This document shows, in pieces, positions 1 through 9,471 of a stretch of 64,000 nt of DNA. This stretch comes from Lachancea thermotolerans CBS 6340 (taxonomy: Eukaryota > Ascomycota > Saccharomycetes > Saccharomycetales > Saccharomycetaceae): contig NC_013080.1 of the NCBI RefSeq assembly GCF_000142805.1, positions 868,001 to 932,000 on the forward strand, given 5' to 3'. The translations under genes and the position numbers were made by a program. Under the pieces are notes generated by a model that had not been told where the DNA came from, did not search any database, and saw only the letters and a list, made by a program, of their open reading frames with translations. The number at the start of each line of letters is the position of its first letter. Position 1 is the stretch's first letter.

Positions 1-1557
1 CTGCCCTTTACTTACAAACCTATCTTTAATATATATGTCACGCTAAAGAAGAAAATCTACTTCACTCGGGAACGGATTTAGACGGCGCGCATAGCCCGGT
101 CTTTACGTCCGGAGTGATTCTGGGTGATGTCAATGGCTCGTCATGAGTCACGTTGAATAGCATTACCCGGCTCTGATGGCGCCATGTAATTTTTGTGGGG
201 TTAAAAAGTGTAGCCGCCGATAGTAATGTCTCCCTCTTGGACTTCACTTTTAGCCTGGCCAATTAGTACGCAGAGAGAATGGAGAAAGAAGCGCCGGGGA
301 AAAGATCCCAGAGTACAAGCGGCCTGATTATGTAGTGTTATTTAGGAAAGCGGCAGCCGCGGTCAAGGCGTGTGGCACGAAAGGGAACGCCTAGACTAGA
401 CTTTCGAACGGCAGTTGTGGTCCGTGCGAATTCCCCGCTGGGGAGATCAGGGTTTCTAGCATCTACGTTGCAAACTTCGACGTTGACTCCCCTGTCTGAA
501 GGGCCAGAAAGGGGTGCTGGTTTAGGGACACGCATAGCACCTCCAATTAGATCAGTTTCCGGCTTTCCGTCGGAAAGTTGGAGAGCGCTCCAGGAGAGGC
601 AGCTTAAAGCTACGCTGCGTGCCCGAAGCCACTGATAAGAAGTTACCGGAATCGAGTCTTTTCCGTTGGAAAAATGTCTAATCTATTTCGACTCGGAAAC
701 GTGCTTTTTTCGGGTGCTCTTGTGGCAGATGCAGAACAGTTTTTTCTAAGAAGCCACACAGATGACCCCGATTGGGATCAAGTATACTAAGGCAGATGAA
801 TCCGACAAACACGAGACGCGGGACTCCGGAAAACATGGCGGGCTAGGTCACAGTTTTTTCGCCAAAGGTTTTAGAGCTTTGTTCTTTAGGGCGATATCGG
901 ACACGACGCGCATAAATGACCAAAATGGCATGGCATTCCGCAACGTGACGTGAAAGGGATTTTGTAACATAGTCTGCCAGTTCTCGGCAAAGCATCAGTG
1001 CAAGCGGCGTGTTTCCTTTTTAGCGGCTATTCGCAGCGGCGTGTTGTTCCTGAGTTTCAAGAGGAATCCAGGCTCCCCCCGTCGCTTCAAGCCGGACATT
1101 GAAGTAAACATCGTGTTGTTTCACTCCTACAAACCGCATAACATGGCTCTGCACTGCACGCTTTTCTGGGCCGTCGAGCGTTACCGCACCGTCCGGCGTG
1201 CTGCCAGGAAGCTTCCCACGTCTGCATGCCTTGAATGAACGGCGCAAGACTTTCCGTCGATAGTGACTATCCGCGTCGTCCCAACCGGTGCTCTGCGTGC
1301 TTTCTATACCTCGGAAACGTGTGCTGGGGAGCAGCGGGTGTAAAAAAGCCACGCGATGTCTCAGCTCGATGTGTAGGGTGGGCCAGGTGAACTCTGCGCG
1401 AAACAGGAGCACAATAATATGTGTGTCACCATGTACGTGCTACACTCCTATCATCGAAAATTGGCCAAACCTACTCATTACAAACCAGTGCCCATTTTTT
1501 AATGTGGAGACTCCATCATTGACTTCATCGAAACTCCTTAAGTACTGTAAGCAGCGA
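1..1557. other. Long intergenic region left of HER1/GIP3
   Basis: About 1.5 kb without a recognisable gene, unusually long for this compact chromosome. Short ORFs on both strands have no family resemblance I know. A perfect Gcn4-type site TGAGTCA lies at 144-150, too far from HER1 to be its obvious regulator, so it may serve a gene beyond the left edge. Two small dyads with TTCC and GGAA arms occur at 563-577 (arms CTTTCCG and CGGAAAG) and 659-673 (arms TTTTCC and GGAAAA). In S. cerevisiae the neighbour on this side would be ISU1/ISU2. I see no tRNA or snoRNA signature here. Confidence 0.5.
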
Positions 1558-4500
1558 ATGTCCAAGTCACTCGACGTTGACGTCGACGTCGACTGGCTCT
1601 ACAAAGGCAAAAGAAAGGCTAAGCAGGCGCGGCGCGAGCGCTCCAACTCTGTCAGCAATGGCTCTCTGAGCCATGTCGCGGCAAATCAAGCGCCACTCCA
1701 AGATGCGGCTCCTGAGAGCCCCAAACCAAAGCCCGCGACCTCGGAAACGAAGTCTCCGCCCAGTACTCCCAAGCGGTCCTCTTCTGTGAGCGACAAGTCC
1801 AAGAAATCCCTCTTCGGCACTCTCTTCCGGAGGAACAGCCATGGCTCCGGAGATAGGCCGTCTATCCCTATTCCCCTGCCCAAAAGCCGTTCTAATTCAA
1901 ACGCCAGTTCACACGCGCCTGAGAAACCCTCTGGGCATTCCAACGGCACTGGCGCTATGAACGCGGCAGTGTCTCAGTATCTGAATGAACCGTCTTCTCC
2001 TGAAGTGAAGGACCCAGCGCCTATCCACGAAGACCGCCTGGTCCTGAACCGCAACCCTCATCGGAAGTCGCTGCCAATAGAAAGCCTGGCCAAAACCCGG
2101 CTGAGGAGAGTCACATTTGCCGTTGACAAGTTCGGCATGGATCCACCGCAGCAAATTCCCAGCAGGAAACCAAAGAGGGGTAACGTTTTGGTTCCTCAGG
2201 ACTTGACATGCCCCACACCTTCGATATCTGTTGGAATCACTAATACTCAGGGCAGCATCGAGCAGTCCGCTTCCCCCTTAAATGAAGAATCTAAAGAATA
2301 CAAGCTAGCTGTTGAAGAGCATCGCAGAGCTTTGAAAGAGTCTGAAAAGCATCAACAGGAAGCACACTACGCTGCGCAACGCATCGCACATGAGGTTCTC
2401 AAATTTAAGGCCAAGCCCCAATCTGGTCCCTCTGTACTTCCTAGCACGTCTTCATCCCTCACTGCGACCGAGTCTCATCCTTCTAGCGCAACAAACACAG
2501 TCATTGACGACAGGGCGAGAAATTTGGAGATTGACAAGCCAATACATATGCATGAGACTCACTTCCAAGATGAAACCACTGATCCCAATGACGAAGAAGA
2601 TAAGCTGACTTTGGACAAAATTTACACTCGCTGTTGCCATTTGCGCGAAATCTTGCCAATTCCCTCTACTTTGAAGCAGGTCAAAGGCAAAAGCTCTCCC
2701 TTGCAAACTTTGAAATTCTTGAACCCTCGCCCCACTCTTATTGATATACTATCGTTTTGCGACTTCATTTCCATCGTACCTGTCCACAACGTCATTTTTG
2801 ATAACGTTAGTCTTAACCCTGAAATGCTAAAAAATGTCATTAGTTCCCTTGTCAGTTCAAAAGTGGTCGAGAAAATAGGCTTTAGAAATGTTGTTTTCAC
2901 CTCCGAGGGCTGGAAGCTTTTGTGCAAGTTTCTCATGAGAAACAACTCATTGCTAAAGCTTGATATTTCACAAACGAAAATTAAGCCAGATCTTGACAAA
3001 TCGTTATACCGAGCCAAAATGGACTGGAACTTATTTATAGACGTTTTGCAACGACGTGAAGGAAGGCCTTTGGAAGAGTTGCTCATCAACGGTGTCAAGT
3101 TTGAGGATTTTGATACATTTGTCAACCTGCTAACAACGTTCGCCTCGGAAAGATCTCAAACTAGGAAACGGTTGGGTATTGCTCAATCTGACTTGTCGGC
3201 CGAGCAGCTCAAATTCGTAATGTCTTGGGTGAGCGATTACAAGATTCAAGGTGTTGATATGGCATTTAATGATTTGAGTGATTTGGTAAAGCCTCTTGTG
3301 GGGAAGTTGTCCAGTTTGCCATTTTCTCACTTGAACTATTTCACTCTCAACAACACCAACATTATGACGGCTTATGATGCTGCTTTGCTACTACGAGCTT
3401 TGTCCAAGTTGCCAAATCTTTATTTCTTGGATTTGAGCAATTTGCCTCAGATATTCCCCGAAGTTTTCCCATATCTGAATAAGTACCTGCCCAGGATGAC
3501 GAATCTAAAGAGACTACACTTGGATTCTAATGAATTCACATCAAGGGAAGTTGCCATGGTAACCAATGTTTTGCCTAAGTGCTCTGAGCTCTTGCATCTC
3601 TCTTTGCTGAATATTCCTCAGGAATCATTCACCACAGCTACATGCGCCACGGTTTATGATTGCGTGCGTCAATGTTCGAAATTAACAAACTTGGACATCG
3701 CCTACAATTGCATTCCGGAAGAAATATCCTCTCGTATTGCAATTTGCTTTATGCGCAGAATGCAAAGAGATTTTGAGCTCGACGACCTTACAAATCAAGA
3801 TGATCTACTTTTTGATGGAACTCTTCTGTCTGAGACGGCTGAAAATGTCTTTGAGAAGTTGAACAACTTTGAAGACCTGGAGACAGACGCCACCAGGAGA
3901 TACCTCCTCAAAAAATACTGGGAGAAATTCAACCGTGTCCATGACAGGGTACAAAGCACGATTGATGAAATGTTCGAAAAGAGAAGCGCTGGTGAATTAA
4001 ACCTTCAAAGCAAAGAAAACCTGCTGCGGCTCTTGTTCCTTGAAAATAACCTTTCCAACATTTTAGATGTCCTAAAATCTTATCCTCAGGTTGCTGACGT
4101 CGCCGGTATTGAACGTAATACGCGTTCTGCAAACTCTGAAAATCTCCTTTCAGGGCTCTCCTCGGAAGCAGAAAACCAATCGCATGTCAAACCTCACTTG
4201 ATGGCCACAGATTCTGGCAGGACCATTGATGTGACCACAGGTACACCTATCCTCGTCAAAACTCCTTCGCATGTTGCTCTTGTGGGCAAAAAGCAAGAGG
4301 AAGAGGAAGGTGAGTTCCATAAATGGGGATTTTTTGTCCAACAACAAAATTCCATATATCCAGATCACCATCTGAGAAATGCAGCCTATGAGTCAGCAGA
4401 AAAGCGTCCAGGTAGCGCTGCTTCATCTGCAGAGTCGCCCAAATCATCTCAACCTTCGGCTGCGAGCCAAGCTACCACTCATGCAATAATTTCTAAAATT

Positions 4501-4800
4501 CCATCTGGTACAGAGCTACGAGACGCTGTGATGCGTGCTAAAGGTATCAATTCGATCGAAGAGCTGATTGGAAATGTCAACCGCAACCGTGTGACTTTGG
4601 ACAATATCTATGGAGTTCCTTTACATCCAATGAGCCCAGCTTTAAGCGATACAGCAGCTAGAACTACGCCAATCTCACAAGTGCTCAGGTCTAGCTCCAG
4701 TGTATCAGAAGCATCATCTGAGGATGAGGACGAGGAAAAGGTTGATGAGACATACGATAAGCTTTTGAACAGTCTGAGTAAAGTACGGTCAAATAAGTAA
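1558..4800 (+). CDS. HER1: HER1/GIP3-type leucine-rich-repeat protein, putative PP1 (Glc7) partner
   Basis: Pre-duplication orthologue of S. cerevisiae HER1 (YOR227W) and GIP3 (YPL137C). The frame is open back to 1288, but I place the start at 1558 because the protein then begins MSKSLDVDVD, the conserved start of the family; this gives 1080 residues. The N-terminal third is Ser/Pro-rich and basic. It contains the PP1-docking motif RVTF at residues 184-187, followed by a conserved QIPSRKP segment. Residues about 390-740 form irregular leucine-rich repeats (for example LKRLHLDSNEF). The tail is acidic and serine-rich. Gip3 is known to bind and regulate Glc7, and Her1 is poorly characterised. 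Inference: this single gene does the Glc7-related job before the paralogues split. A convergent neighbour, MCP1, ends 225 bp downstream. Confidence 0.88.
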   Translation: MSKSLDVDVDVDWLYKGKRKAKQARRERSNSVSNGSLSHVAANQAPLQDAAPESPKPKPATSETKSPPSTPKRSSSVSDKSKKSLFGTLFRRNSHGSGDRPSIPIPLPKSRSNSNASSHAPEKPSGHSNGTGAMNAAVSQYLNEPSSPEVKDPAPIHEDRLVLNRNPHRKSLPIESLAKTRLRRVTFAVDKFGMDPPQQIPSRKPKRGNVLVPQDLTCPTPSISVGITNTQGSIEQSASPLNEESKEYKLAVEEHRRALKESEKHQQEAHYAAQRIAHEVLKFKAKPQSGPSVLPSTSSSLTATESHPSSATNTVIDDRARNLEIDKPIHMHETHFQDETTDPNDEEDKLTLDKIYTRCCHLREILPIPSTLKQVKGKSSPLQTLKFLNPRPTLIDILSFCDFISIVPVHNVIFDNVSLNPEMLKNVISSLVSSKVVEKIGFRNVVFTSEGWKLLCKFLMRNNSLLKLDISQTKIKPDLDKSLYRAKMDWNLFIDVLQRREGRPLEELLINGVKFEDFDTFVNLLTTFASERSQTRKRLGIAQSDLSAEQLKFVMSWVSDYKIQGVDMAFNDLSDLVKPLVGKLSSLPFSHLNYFTLNNTNIMTAYDAALLLRALSKLPNLYFLDLSNLPQIFPEVFPYLNKYLPRMTNLKRLHLDSNEFTSREVAMVTNVLPKCSELLHLSLLNIPQESFTTATCATVYDCVRQCSKLTNLDIAYNCIPEEISSRIAICFMRRMQRDFELDDLTNQDDLLFDGTLLSETAENVFEKLNNFEDLETDATRRYLLKKYWEKFNRVHDRVQSTIDEMFEKRSAGELNLQSKENLLRLLFLENNLSNILDVLKSYPQVADVAGIERNTRSANSENLLSGLSSEAENQSHVKPHLMATDSGRTIDVTTGTPILVKTPSHVALVGKKQEEEEGEFHKWGFFVQQQNSIYPDHHLRNAAYESAEKRPGSAASSAESPKSSQPSAASQATTHAIISKIPSGTELRDAVMRAKGINSIEELIGNVNRNRVTLDNIYGVPLHPMSPALSDTAARTTPISQVLRSSSSVSEASSEDEDEEKVDETYDKLLNSLSKVRSNK

Positions 4801-5025
4801 TTTGTTTAGACTAAGCATGTGAGTTTTCATAAGCGTTTGGCGTCTCTTCACTTCTACTTGGAAATTGCTGTCTAACATGTGTAACTTGTACACTTTCCAG
4901 AGGCCCGTTCTACAACTTTAGGTCCTTTGATTAATAAATAATATATACACTTTCACATTGTTCTTAATGCACGAAGCACCAGAACCGGGAGTGCAGTTTT
5001 CACTGCGAGATGCTGAGTCTGTACA

Positions 5026-5877
5026 TCAAAAAACTCTCCTGAGAATTTGTGGGAAGGATGAAGCCTGGAAAACAGGAGAGCTTTTCGACAGTCTCCAGAG
5101 ACTGATAATGCCTGAAGTTGTCAAGAAAAGAATAAGAGTGGATAAAGACTTTCTAACATCCATCCGCCTTATCTTAGCAAAATTGCAGAATCCAGCTACT
5201 ACATGGTAGCTAGCAGCCCAGATTAGCACAGACAAGGGGAGAATTCCCCCGAACCACTTAATGAATGCATTATCGTTTTGTAGAATCCACTTAGGGAAAT
5301 CAATATCAATAGCTCCAAAGTCTTGCTCAAGAGGAACTTCCTTCATAATTCTGCCATGGTACCATAGAAGGGGTGTTAAAATGTAACCGGTTACAACTTG
5401 GGGGTTGTAGGCAAGTTGTTTACTGACACCAATGCAGTAGCCAGACAACCCTCCGATAAGGCCGATAGCTCGCTGTGATTCACGCTCCTTTTGGTCCTGG
5501 GGTATAGACTTACCTCTTCTTCTATGGGTCTTCCATCTCGAGAAAGAACCCCAGATGCGTAATGCTAGACCGCTAAGAACATGAGCCGTAATTGACCACT
5601 TAAGTAGAGCACTAGTAAATCCAGGCAAAATAGCTCGCACCATCATGAGGACGTCATTTGGCGCACTCTCTGGAGAGATGGCAGGTACGACTAGGGTGTT
5701 AACCGCGTGCAAAGGGAAATATACCATTAGGGGCCATATCGAATGTTTTTGGATTTTGCGTAGTGAAAGCCTTACGAATCGTGCATTAAGAAAATTAAGG
5801 ATCCCGCTGGGCTTTTCTATACCTTCCACAGGTCTAAGGTTGCGTATTGGTTCGGGCGTGACCTCTTTGAGCCCCAT
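5026..5877 (-). CDS. MCP1: Mcp1, mitochondrial outer-membrane protein binding Vps13
   Basis: Orthologue of YOR228C, 283 residues (S. cerevisiae about 300). Several hydrophobic membrane segments alternate with basic loops; the most conserved block is YFPLHAVNTLVVPAISP, followed by DVLMMVRAILP. In yeast Mcp1 recruits the lipid-transfer protein Vps13 to mitochondria and suppresses loss of ERMES tethering. The N-terminal TPEPIRNLRP segment resembles the proline-based PxP motif that Vps13 recognises; that is a resemblance, not proof. The gene diverges from SPP1 across 141 bp and converges with HER1. Position between the HER1 and WTM1 orthologues matches S. cerevisiae chromosome XV. Confidence 0.9.
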   Translation of the reverse strand: MGLKEVTPEPIRNLRPVEGIEKPSGILNFLNARFVRLSLRKIQKHSIWPLMVYFPLHAVNTLVVPAISPESAPNDVLMMVRAILPGFTSALLKWSITAHVLSGLALRIWGSFSRWKTHRRRGKSIPQDQKERESQRAIGLIGGLSGYCIGVSKQLAYNPQVVTGYILTPLLWYHGRIMKEVPLEQDFGAIDIDFPKWILQNDNAFIKWFGGILPLSVLIWAASYHVVAGFCNFAKIRRMDVRKSLSTLILFLTTSGIISLWRLSKSSPVFQASSFPQILRRVF

Positions 5878-6018
5878 TTTATTTCTTATCAGCGATGAGC
5901 GATGAGCTTTGAGAGATCATCATCAGTGCATTTTTAAATATATTTCTGTATGAAGAAACCGACATAATCAAGGAAGTTCAGAGACTTCGCAGCGAAAACC
6001 AAGTGACTTACGCTACGA
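5878..6018. promoter_or_regulatory. MCP1-SPP1 divergent promoter with two overlapping PAC motifs
   Basis: Two overlapping GCGATGAG copies occur at 5892-5899 and 5899-5908, the PAC motif bound by Dot6/Tod6 at ribosome-biogenesis genes. Neither neighbour is a classic member of that regulon. The sites sit 15-31 bp from the MCP1 ATG and about 110-127 bp from the SPP1 ATG, so SPP1 is the likelier target. Confidence 0.6.
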
Positions 6019-7023
6019 ATGGGCGTGCTTCCGGAATGGTGTCCGACTTACAGTTCTCGCAAGAAAGATCCAGTTACGGGTGAAGAGGTGTTTTGTATAT
6101 GTAAAAAGCCGGATTCTGGGGAGCTAATGGTGGGGTGCGATGGATGCGACGATTGGTTTCATTTCTCGTGTTTGAAAATCCCACAAAAGTTCAACGAACT
6201 TGTGTTCTCATTCTTCTGTCCATATTGCCAATGCGGAATCACGGGTCCTGGTGCGTCCTCTGGGAACTTGCCCAAAACACTGTGGAGGCGAAAATGCCGA
6301 CTGCCCGAATGCTACAAGCCGTGCGCGGAAAACAGCAAGTACTGTAGTGAGGACCATGCGGTGAGCTACATGTGCAACCTCATTGGTCGCGTGGAGAGCA
6401 AGGGCTTCGATGCGCAAGACGTGTTGCGGCAAATGCTCCAAAATTCGGACCTGGAGAAGTTCCAGAAAATGGGGCACGAGGGCGTACCGACACCACCGGA
6501 GGGGCTTGCACCTGGATTGTTCGAGGGTGATGCCCGGCTACGTGATCTAGAATCTCAGGCAGACAAGATACGCACGCTAACTAGGCCGGAGATTGAGCAG
6601 CAGCTCAAGAAACTTGAGGCCTACGTGGCCTGGGTAAAACGTGTCAATCATCTGCTCTTCACCTCTGCGTCCGAAGACCAGGATGGCGGTTCTAGCAGTA
6701 AGAACTCGCGGGCTCTCAAGCGCAAGAAGAAAAGTACGAAGCCAAAATCAATCTGCGGCTATCACCCGGAACTTCGTATTGTCTGTTCTGCGGAGGAGTT
6801 CGCGCCGCAGTACAACGAAAGCGAAATAGAGTTGTATTCCGTCTGTTGCAAGCTAAGATGTCCTAGGCATCTGGACTGGGCAGGTATCCAAGAGACTTCG
6901 CTTCGATTCCAACTCGAAACTTTGGAATCCTCGCTAGAACGCTTGGCGCTCTTACAAAAAATTAGGGAAGACCAACTCAAAATGCAGGTCTACAAGGAGC
7001 TATCAAAGTCTAAGCAGGCATAA
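6019..7023 (+). CDS. SPP1: Spp1, PHD-finger subunit of COMPASS (Set1C)
   Basis: Orthologue of YPL138C, 334 residues (S. cerevisiae 353). A PHD finger spans about residues 26-73 with the Cys4-His-Cys3 pattern (C26, C28, C40, C43, H48, C51 and a distal CPYC) and the DDWFH segment that contributes Trp46 to the methyl-lysine cage. The middle is predicted helical. The C-terminal part has a second Cys-rich block (CGYHPEL, VCCKLRCPRHLDW) and a long helix. Spp1 is known to read H3K4me2/3, to stimulate H3K4 trimethylation by Set1, and in meiosis to link chromatin to Mer2. In S. cerevisiae it lies next to GIP3, so its place here comes from the chromosome XVI copy of the ancestral block. Confidence 0.92.
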   Translation: MGVLPEWCPTYSSRKKDPVTGEEVFCICKKPDSGELMVGCDGCDDWFHFSCLKIPQKFNELVFSFFCPYCQCGITGPGASSGNLPKTLWRRKCRLPECYKPCAENSKYCSEDHAVSYMCNLIGRVESKGFDAQDVLRQMLQNSDLEKFQKMGHEGVPTPPEGLAPGLFEGDARLRDLESQADKIRTLTRPEIEQQLKKLEAYVAWVKRVNHLLFTSASEDQDGGSSSKNSRALKRKKKSTKPKSICGYHPELRIVCSAEEFAPQYNESEIELYSVCCKLRCPRHLDWAGIQETSLRFQLETLESSLERLALLQKIREDQLKMQVYKELSKSKQA

Positions 7024-7330
7024 ATGTTGGCCGCTGCGCTCAGTGTTTTCTTTGTTTCTTCAAATCGATGCTCGTTGTGTGCTGCCCCATTCGAACCTCG
7101 CGAGAACCACAATTTAACCATAAGCGCCAAAATCACTCTATCTTAACGTGACGTTCGTCCTCCATGATTTAGGGACGTTGGATCAAATGATGGCTTTTAG
7201 AGATGGCATGACAATCAAGTGGTTCCCGATCGTTTATTCTAAGAAAAACAGCAAATATAAAGCTTTAGGACCCTCTGGGGAGCATTAACTTAAAGTCTGA
7301 ACCAAACTTCGCAGTACACATTTTACAATA
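7024..7330. other. SPP1-WTM1 intergenic region
   Basis: 307 bp serving as SPP1 terminator and WTM1 promoter. A TATAAA-like stretch lies at about 7257. A T-arm-like string (TTCGAACC) near 7090 is not part of a tRNA. I see nothing else specific. Confidence 0.4.
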
Positions 7331-8751
7331 ATGAGTGGTATGTTGCTCAATGGCTCCCCGTAATTGAGATCTCTAAGGCTAAGACACTGACTAACGCCTA
7401 ACGAACAGAAGCCAAGGGCAATAAGATAAAGAACGAGGAGTTCAAGATATGGAAGAAGTCTGTGCCCTCCTTATACCAGCACATCACAACAATCAAGCCT
7501 TCGTACACTAGATTGTTCGAGGGAGCGGAGAGGATCCCTAAGGTTGTCGCCTTCACTCACAAGATCGTGCCCGACAGGGAGAAGGGTACATTCACCACAT
7601 CGCTTCTCTGCTCTCAGGGCAGCGACATTTACGAGGTAGACTTCCAGCTGCCACTCGGCTTGCATTCAAACTCTGAGGCGCTCCCAGACCCTCAGTACAG
7701 CTCCGCGTTCGCTGAGATTGTTCATAGCGAAAAGCATGAGCCCAAGTGGACATACCAGGGTAATACTATCATAAAGCTGGAATATGTTGGTGGTGCTGAG
7801 GCGGATGCGGTTGCCATGACCTCCACAGGGTCGCTGGCGTGGTTCAAGGATGGCTGCAAAGTTCCTGTGTACGTAATGGAGGAGCTGGTGGGACCTGCAA
7901 CCAGCTTTTCCAGAATCCACAACCAGGGATCTACCAACAACTGGATCGCCGCGGATTTCGCAGTCTCGGAAAATACAGAAACAGTCGTGAAGTCGCAGCA
8001 AAGCATGGCAACCGGCCCGGGTGAGGAGCACAGTCTGCTTAAGATCGTCGACAATTCCCAGTCACCAGGTAACCTAATTCGCACAATTTCCATTCCTGGT
8101 GTCTCCGTGACCCAGTCTATAAAGTTTCACGACAACAACATGTTCAGCACTTGCTCCGATGACAACGGAATCAGGTTTTATGACATCAGAGGTGACGGAA
8201 AGCCCCTATGGACAGTTTTTGAGCCTCATGATGGCAAGTTGACGTGCTACGACGTTTCTCCTACGTTAGAGACGCTGTTTATCACCGGTTCTGACACTGG
8301 CGTGCTAAAACTGTGGGACTTAAGGTCCGTGATCGCCTGCGAAATCGAGCAGAAGGAGCCAACCGAAATTGCGAAACTTTACCACTCCGGTGCAGATCCA
8401 GTGGCGGACGTAAGGTTCGGAATCTCCTCGCCTACAGAGGTACTTTCTGTTGGTGATAGCGGGAACGTCTACCACTGGAACCTCGAGCCTATATTCTTAC
8501 GTGAGGGCGACGAAGACGACGAAATGGCTGAGTCTGAAGAGCTACAACAGCAATGCCTCGAATTCATGCATACAGGAGGTGGTAGAAGATCCTTGGGACA
8601 ATCTCGTAAGAGAGAAACCGTGGCCTGGCACCCCATCGTTCAAGGCGTTGTGGGATGTGTGGATCCTGACGGTCTTCTTACTGTGTACAGAGGGCATTAC
8701 GGAGCGACTGATAAGGCAAGAGCCCAGGATGAGCGGGAAGACAATGAATAA
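7331..8751 (+). CDS. WTM1: WTM1/WTM2/UME1-family WD-repeat transcriptional regulator, two exons
   Basis: Single pre-duplication counterpart of WTM1/WTM2 (YOR230W, YOR229W) and UME1 (YPL139C). Joining exon 1 (7331-7337, ATGAGTG) to exon 2 (7409-8751) gives 1350 nt, 449 residues. Exon 2 alone has no in-frame ATG before the conserved start region: an in-frame stop at 7399-7401 is followed only by coding triplets such as the ones giving IWKKSVPSLYQHI, which aligns with the Wtm1/Wtm2 N-terminus. The body carries WD-type blades (CSDDNGIRFYDIRG, TGSDTGVLKLWDLRS, SVGDSGNVYHWNLE). Family members repress meiotic and other genes (Ume1 within Rpd3 complexes), and Wtm1 anchors ribonucleotide reductase subunits in the nucleus. 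Which of these jobs this ancestor-type protein performs cannot be read from sequence. Confidence 0.9.
7338..7408 (+). other. Spliceosomal intron in WTM1 (71 nt)
   Basis: The 5' splice site is GTATGT (7338-7343), the branch site GACTAAC (7389-7395, one base from TACTAAC) and the 3' site CAG (7406-7408). Removing it fuses the codon G|AA and restores a 450-codon frame with an ATG. Exon 1 is only 7 nt of coding sequence. Confidence 0.85.
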
Positions 8752-9471
8752 GCCTTGTAGAACGATTACTTAATAGCGTGTAGCACAAGGTGCACTATCC
8801 AGTATAACTTTATATTTTGATTGTCTAGAGTTTTTATGGTTAAATTGAAGTTGTTTTGTTTGTCGAGATGATCATTCCTCAATGTTTCATTAGACTTGAC
8901 AAACATCAAATTTCATGAACGATGAAATCCATCATAATAATAAGCTAACTTCTCCAACCCCCCTATAATGAACTTGTTCACGCTGAGGCTGATGGAGTTC
9001 AGGCTCGGCTCAACGATTACGCTAGCCAAATCACGGGTACAAGCTTTACATAAATATTCACATACATCTATCAGCTGTGATTCGCAGCAAAACTACCAAG
9101 CTCTAATTAAGGCAATTTCTTGCTCTTTAGCGTTTAAAATCAAGCGCCTTCTCTATCGGGTCTTTCCTTTAGGCGGTCCTCCAATACAATTAATGGTGCT
9201 GTGACTTAGCCTCGAACTTTTGAAACTTTTCGTATTATTAAACTAATCACTTCATAAAACAACAAGCAAAGAACAAGGGACGTAACTACTTCCTCTAATA
9301 CTCATAACACGGCCTATGGTCCAAAATCTGGACCCCCCTAAATCGGTCAGGAAAGCGTTTTTTCAATTCTTGCGCGAATAATTCCCACGTCGTCCTTACT
9401 GCAGCTTAATCTGCGTTAGGTTAGAAGAGCTTGTCCAAAAATTAACCACTCAAAGGTCGAACGGAACAGCG
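8752..9471. other. WTM1-MKK1 intergenic region
   Basis: 720 bp, AT-rich in the first half. A 78-codon ORF at 8968-9204 has no family resemblance and is probably chance. I found no convincing snoRNA, tRNA or strong regulatory motif; C/D-box-like strings near 8920-9000 lack a terminal stem. Confidence 0.4.

Noticed and set aside
1288-1557. 90-residue N-terminal extension of HER1/GIP3
   Set aside because: It does not resemble the family, whose conserved start MSKSLDVDVD falls at 1558.
7085-7105. tRNA-like TTCGAACC string
   Set aside because: No pairing T stem, no A box and no cloverleaf could be traced.
8920-9010. Possible C/D snoRNA (CGATGAA ... CTGA)
   Set aside because: The boxes are imperfect, there is no terminal stem and no known snoRNA maps here in S. 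cerevisiae.
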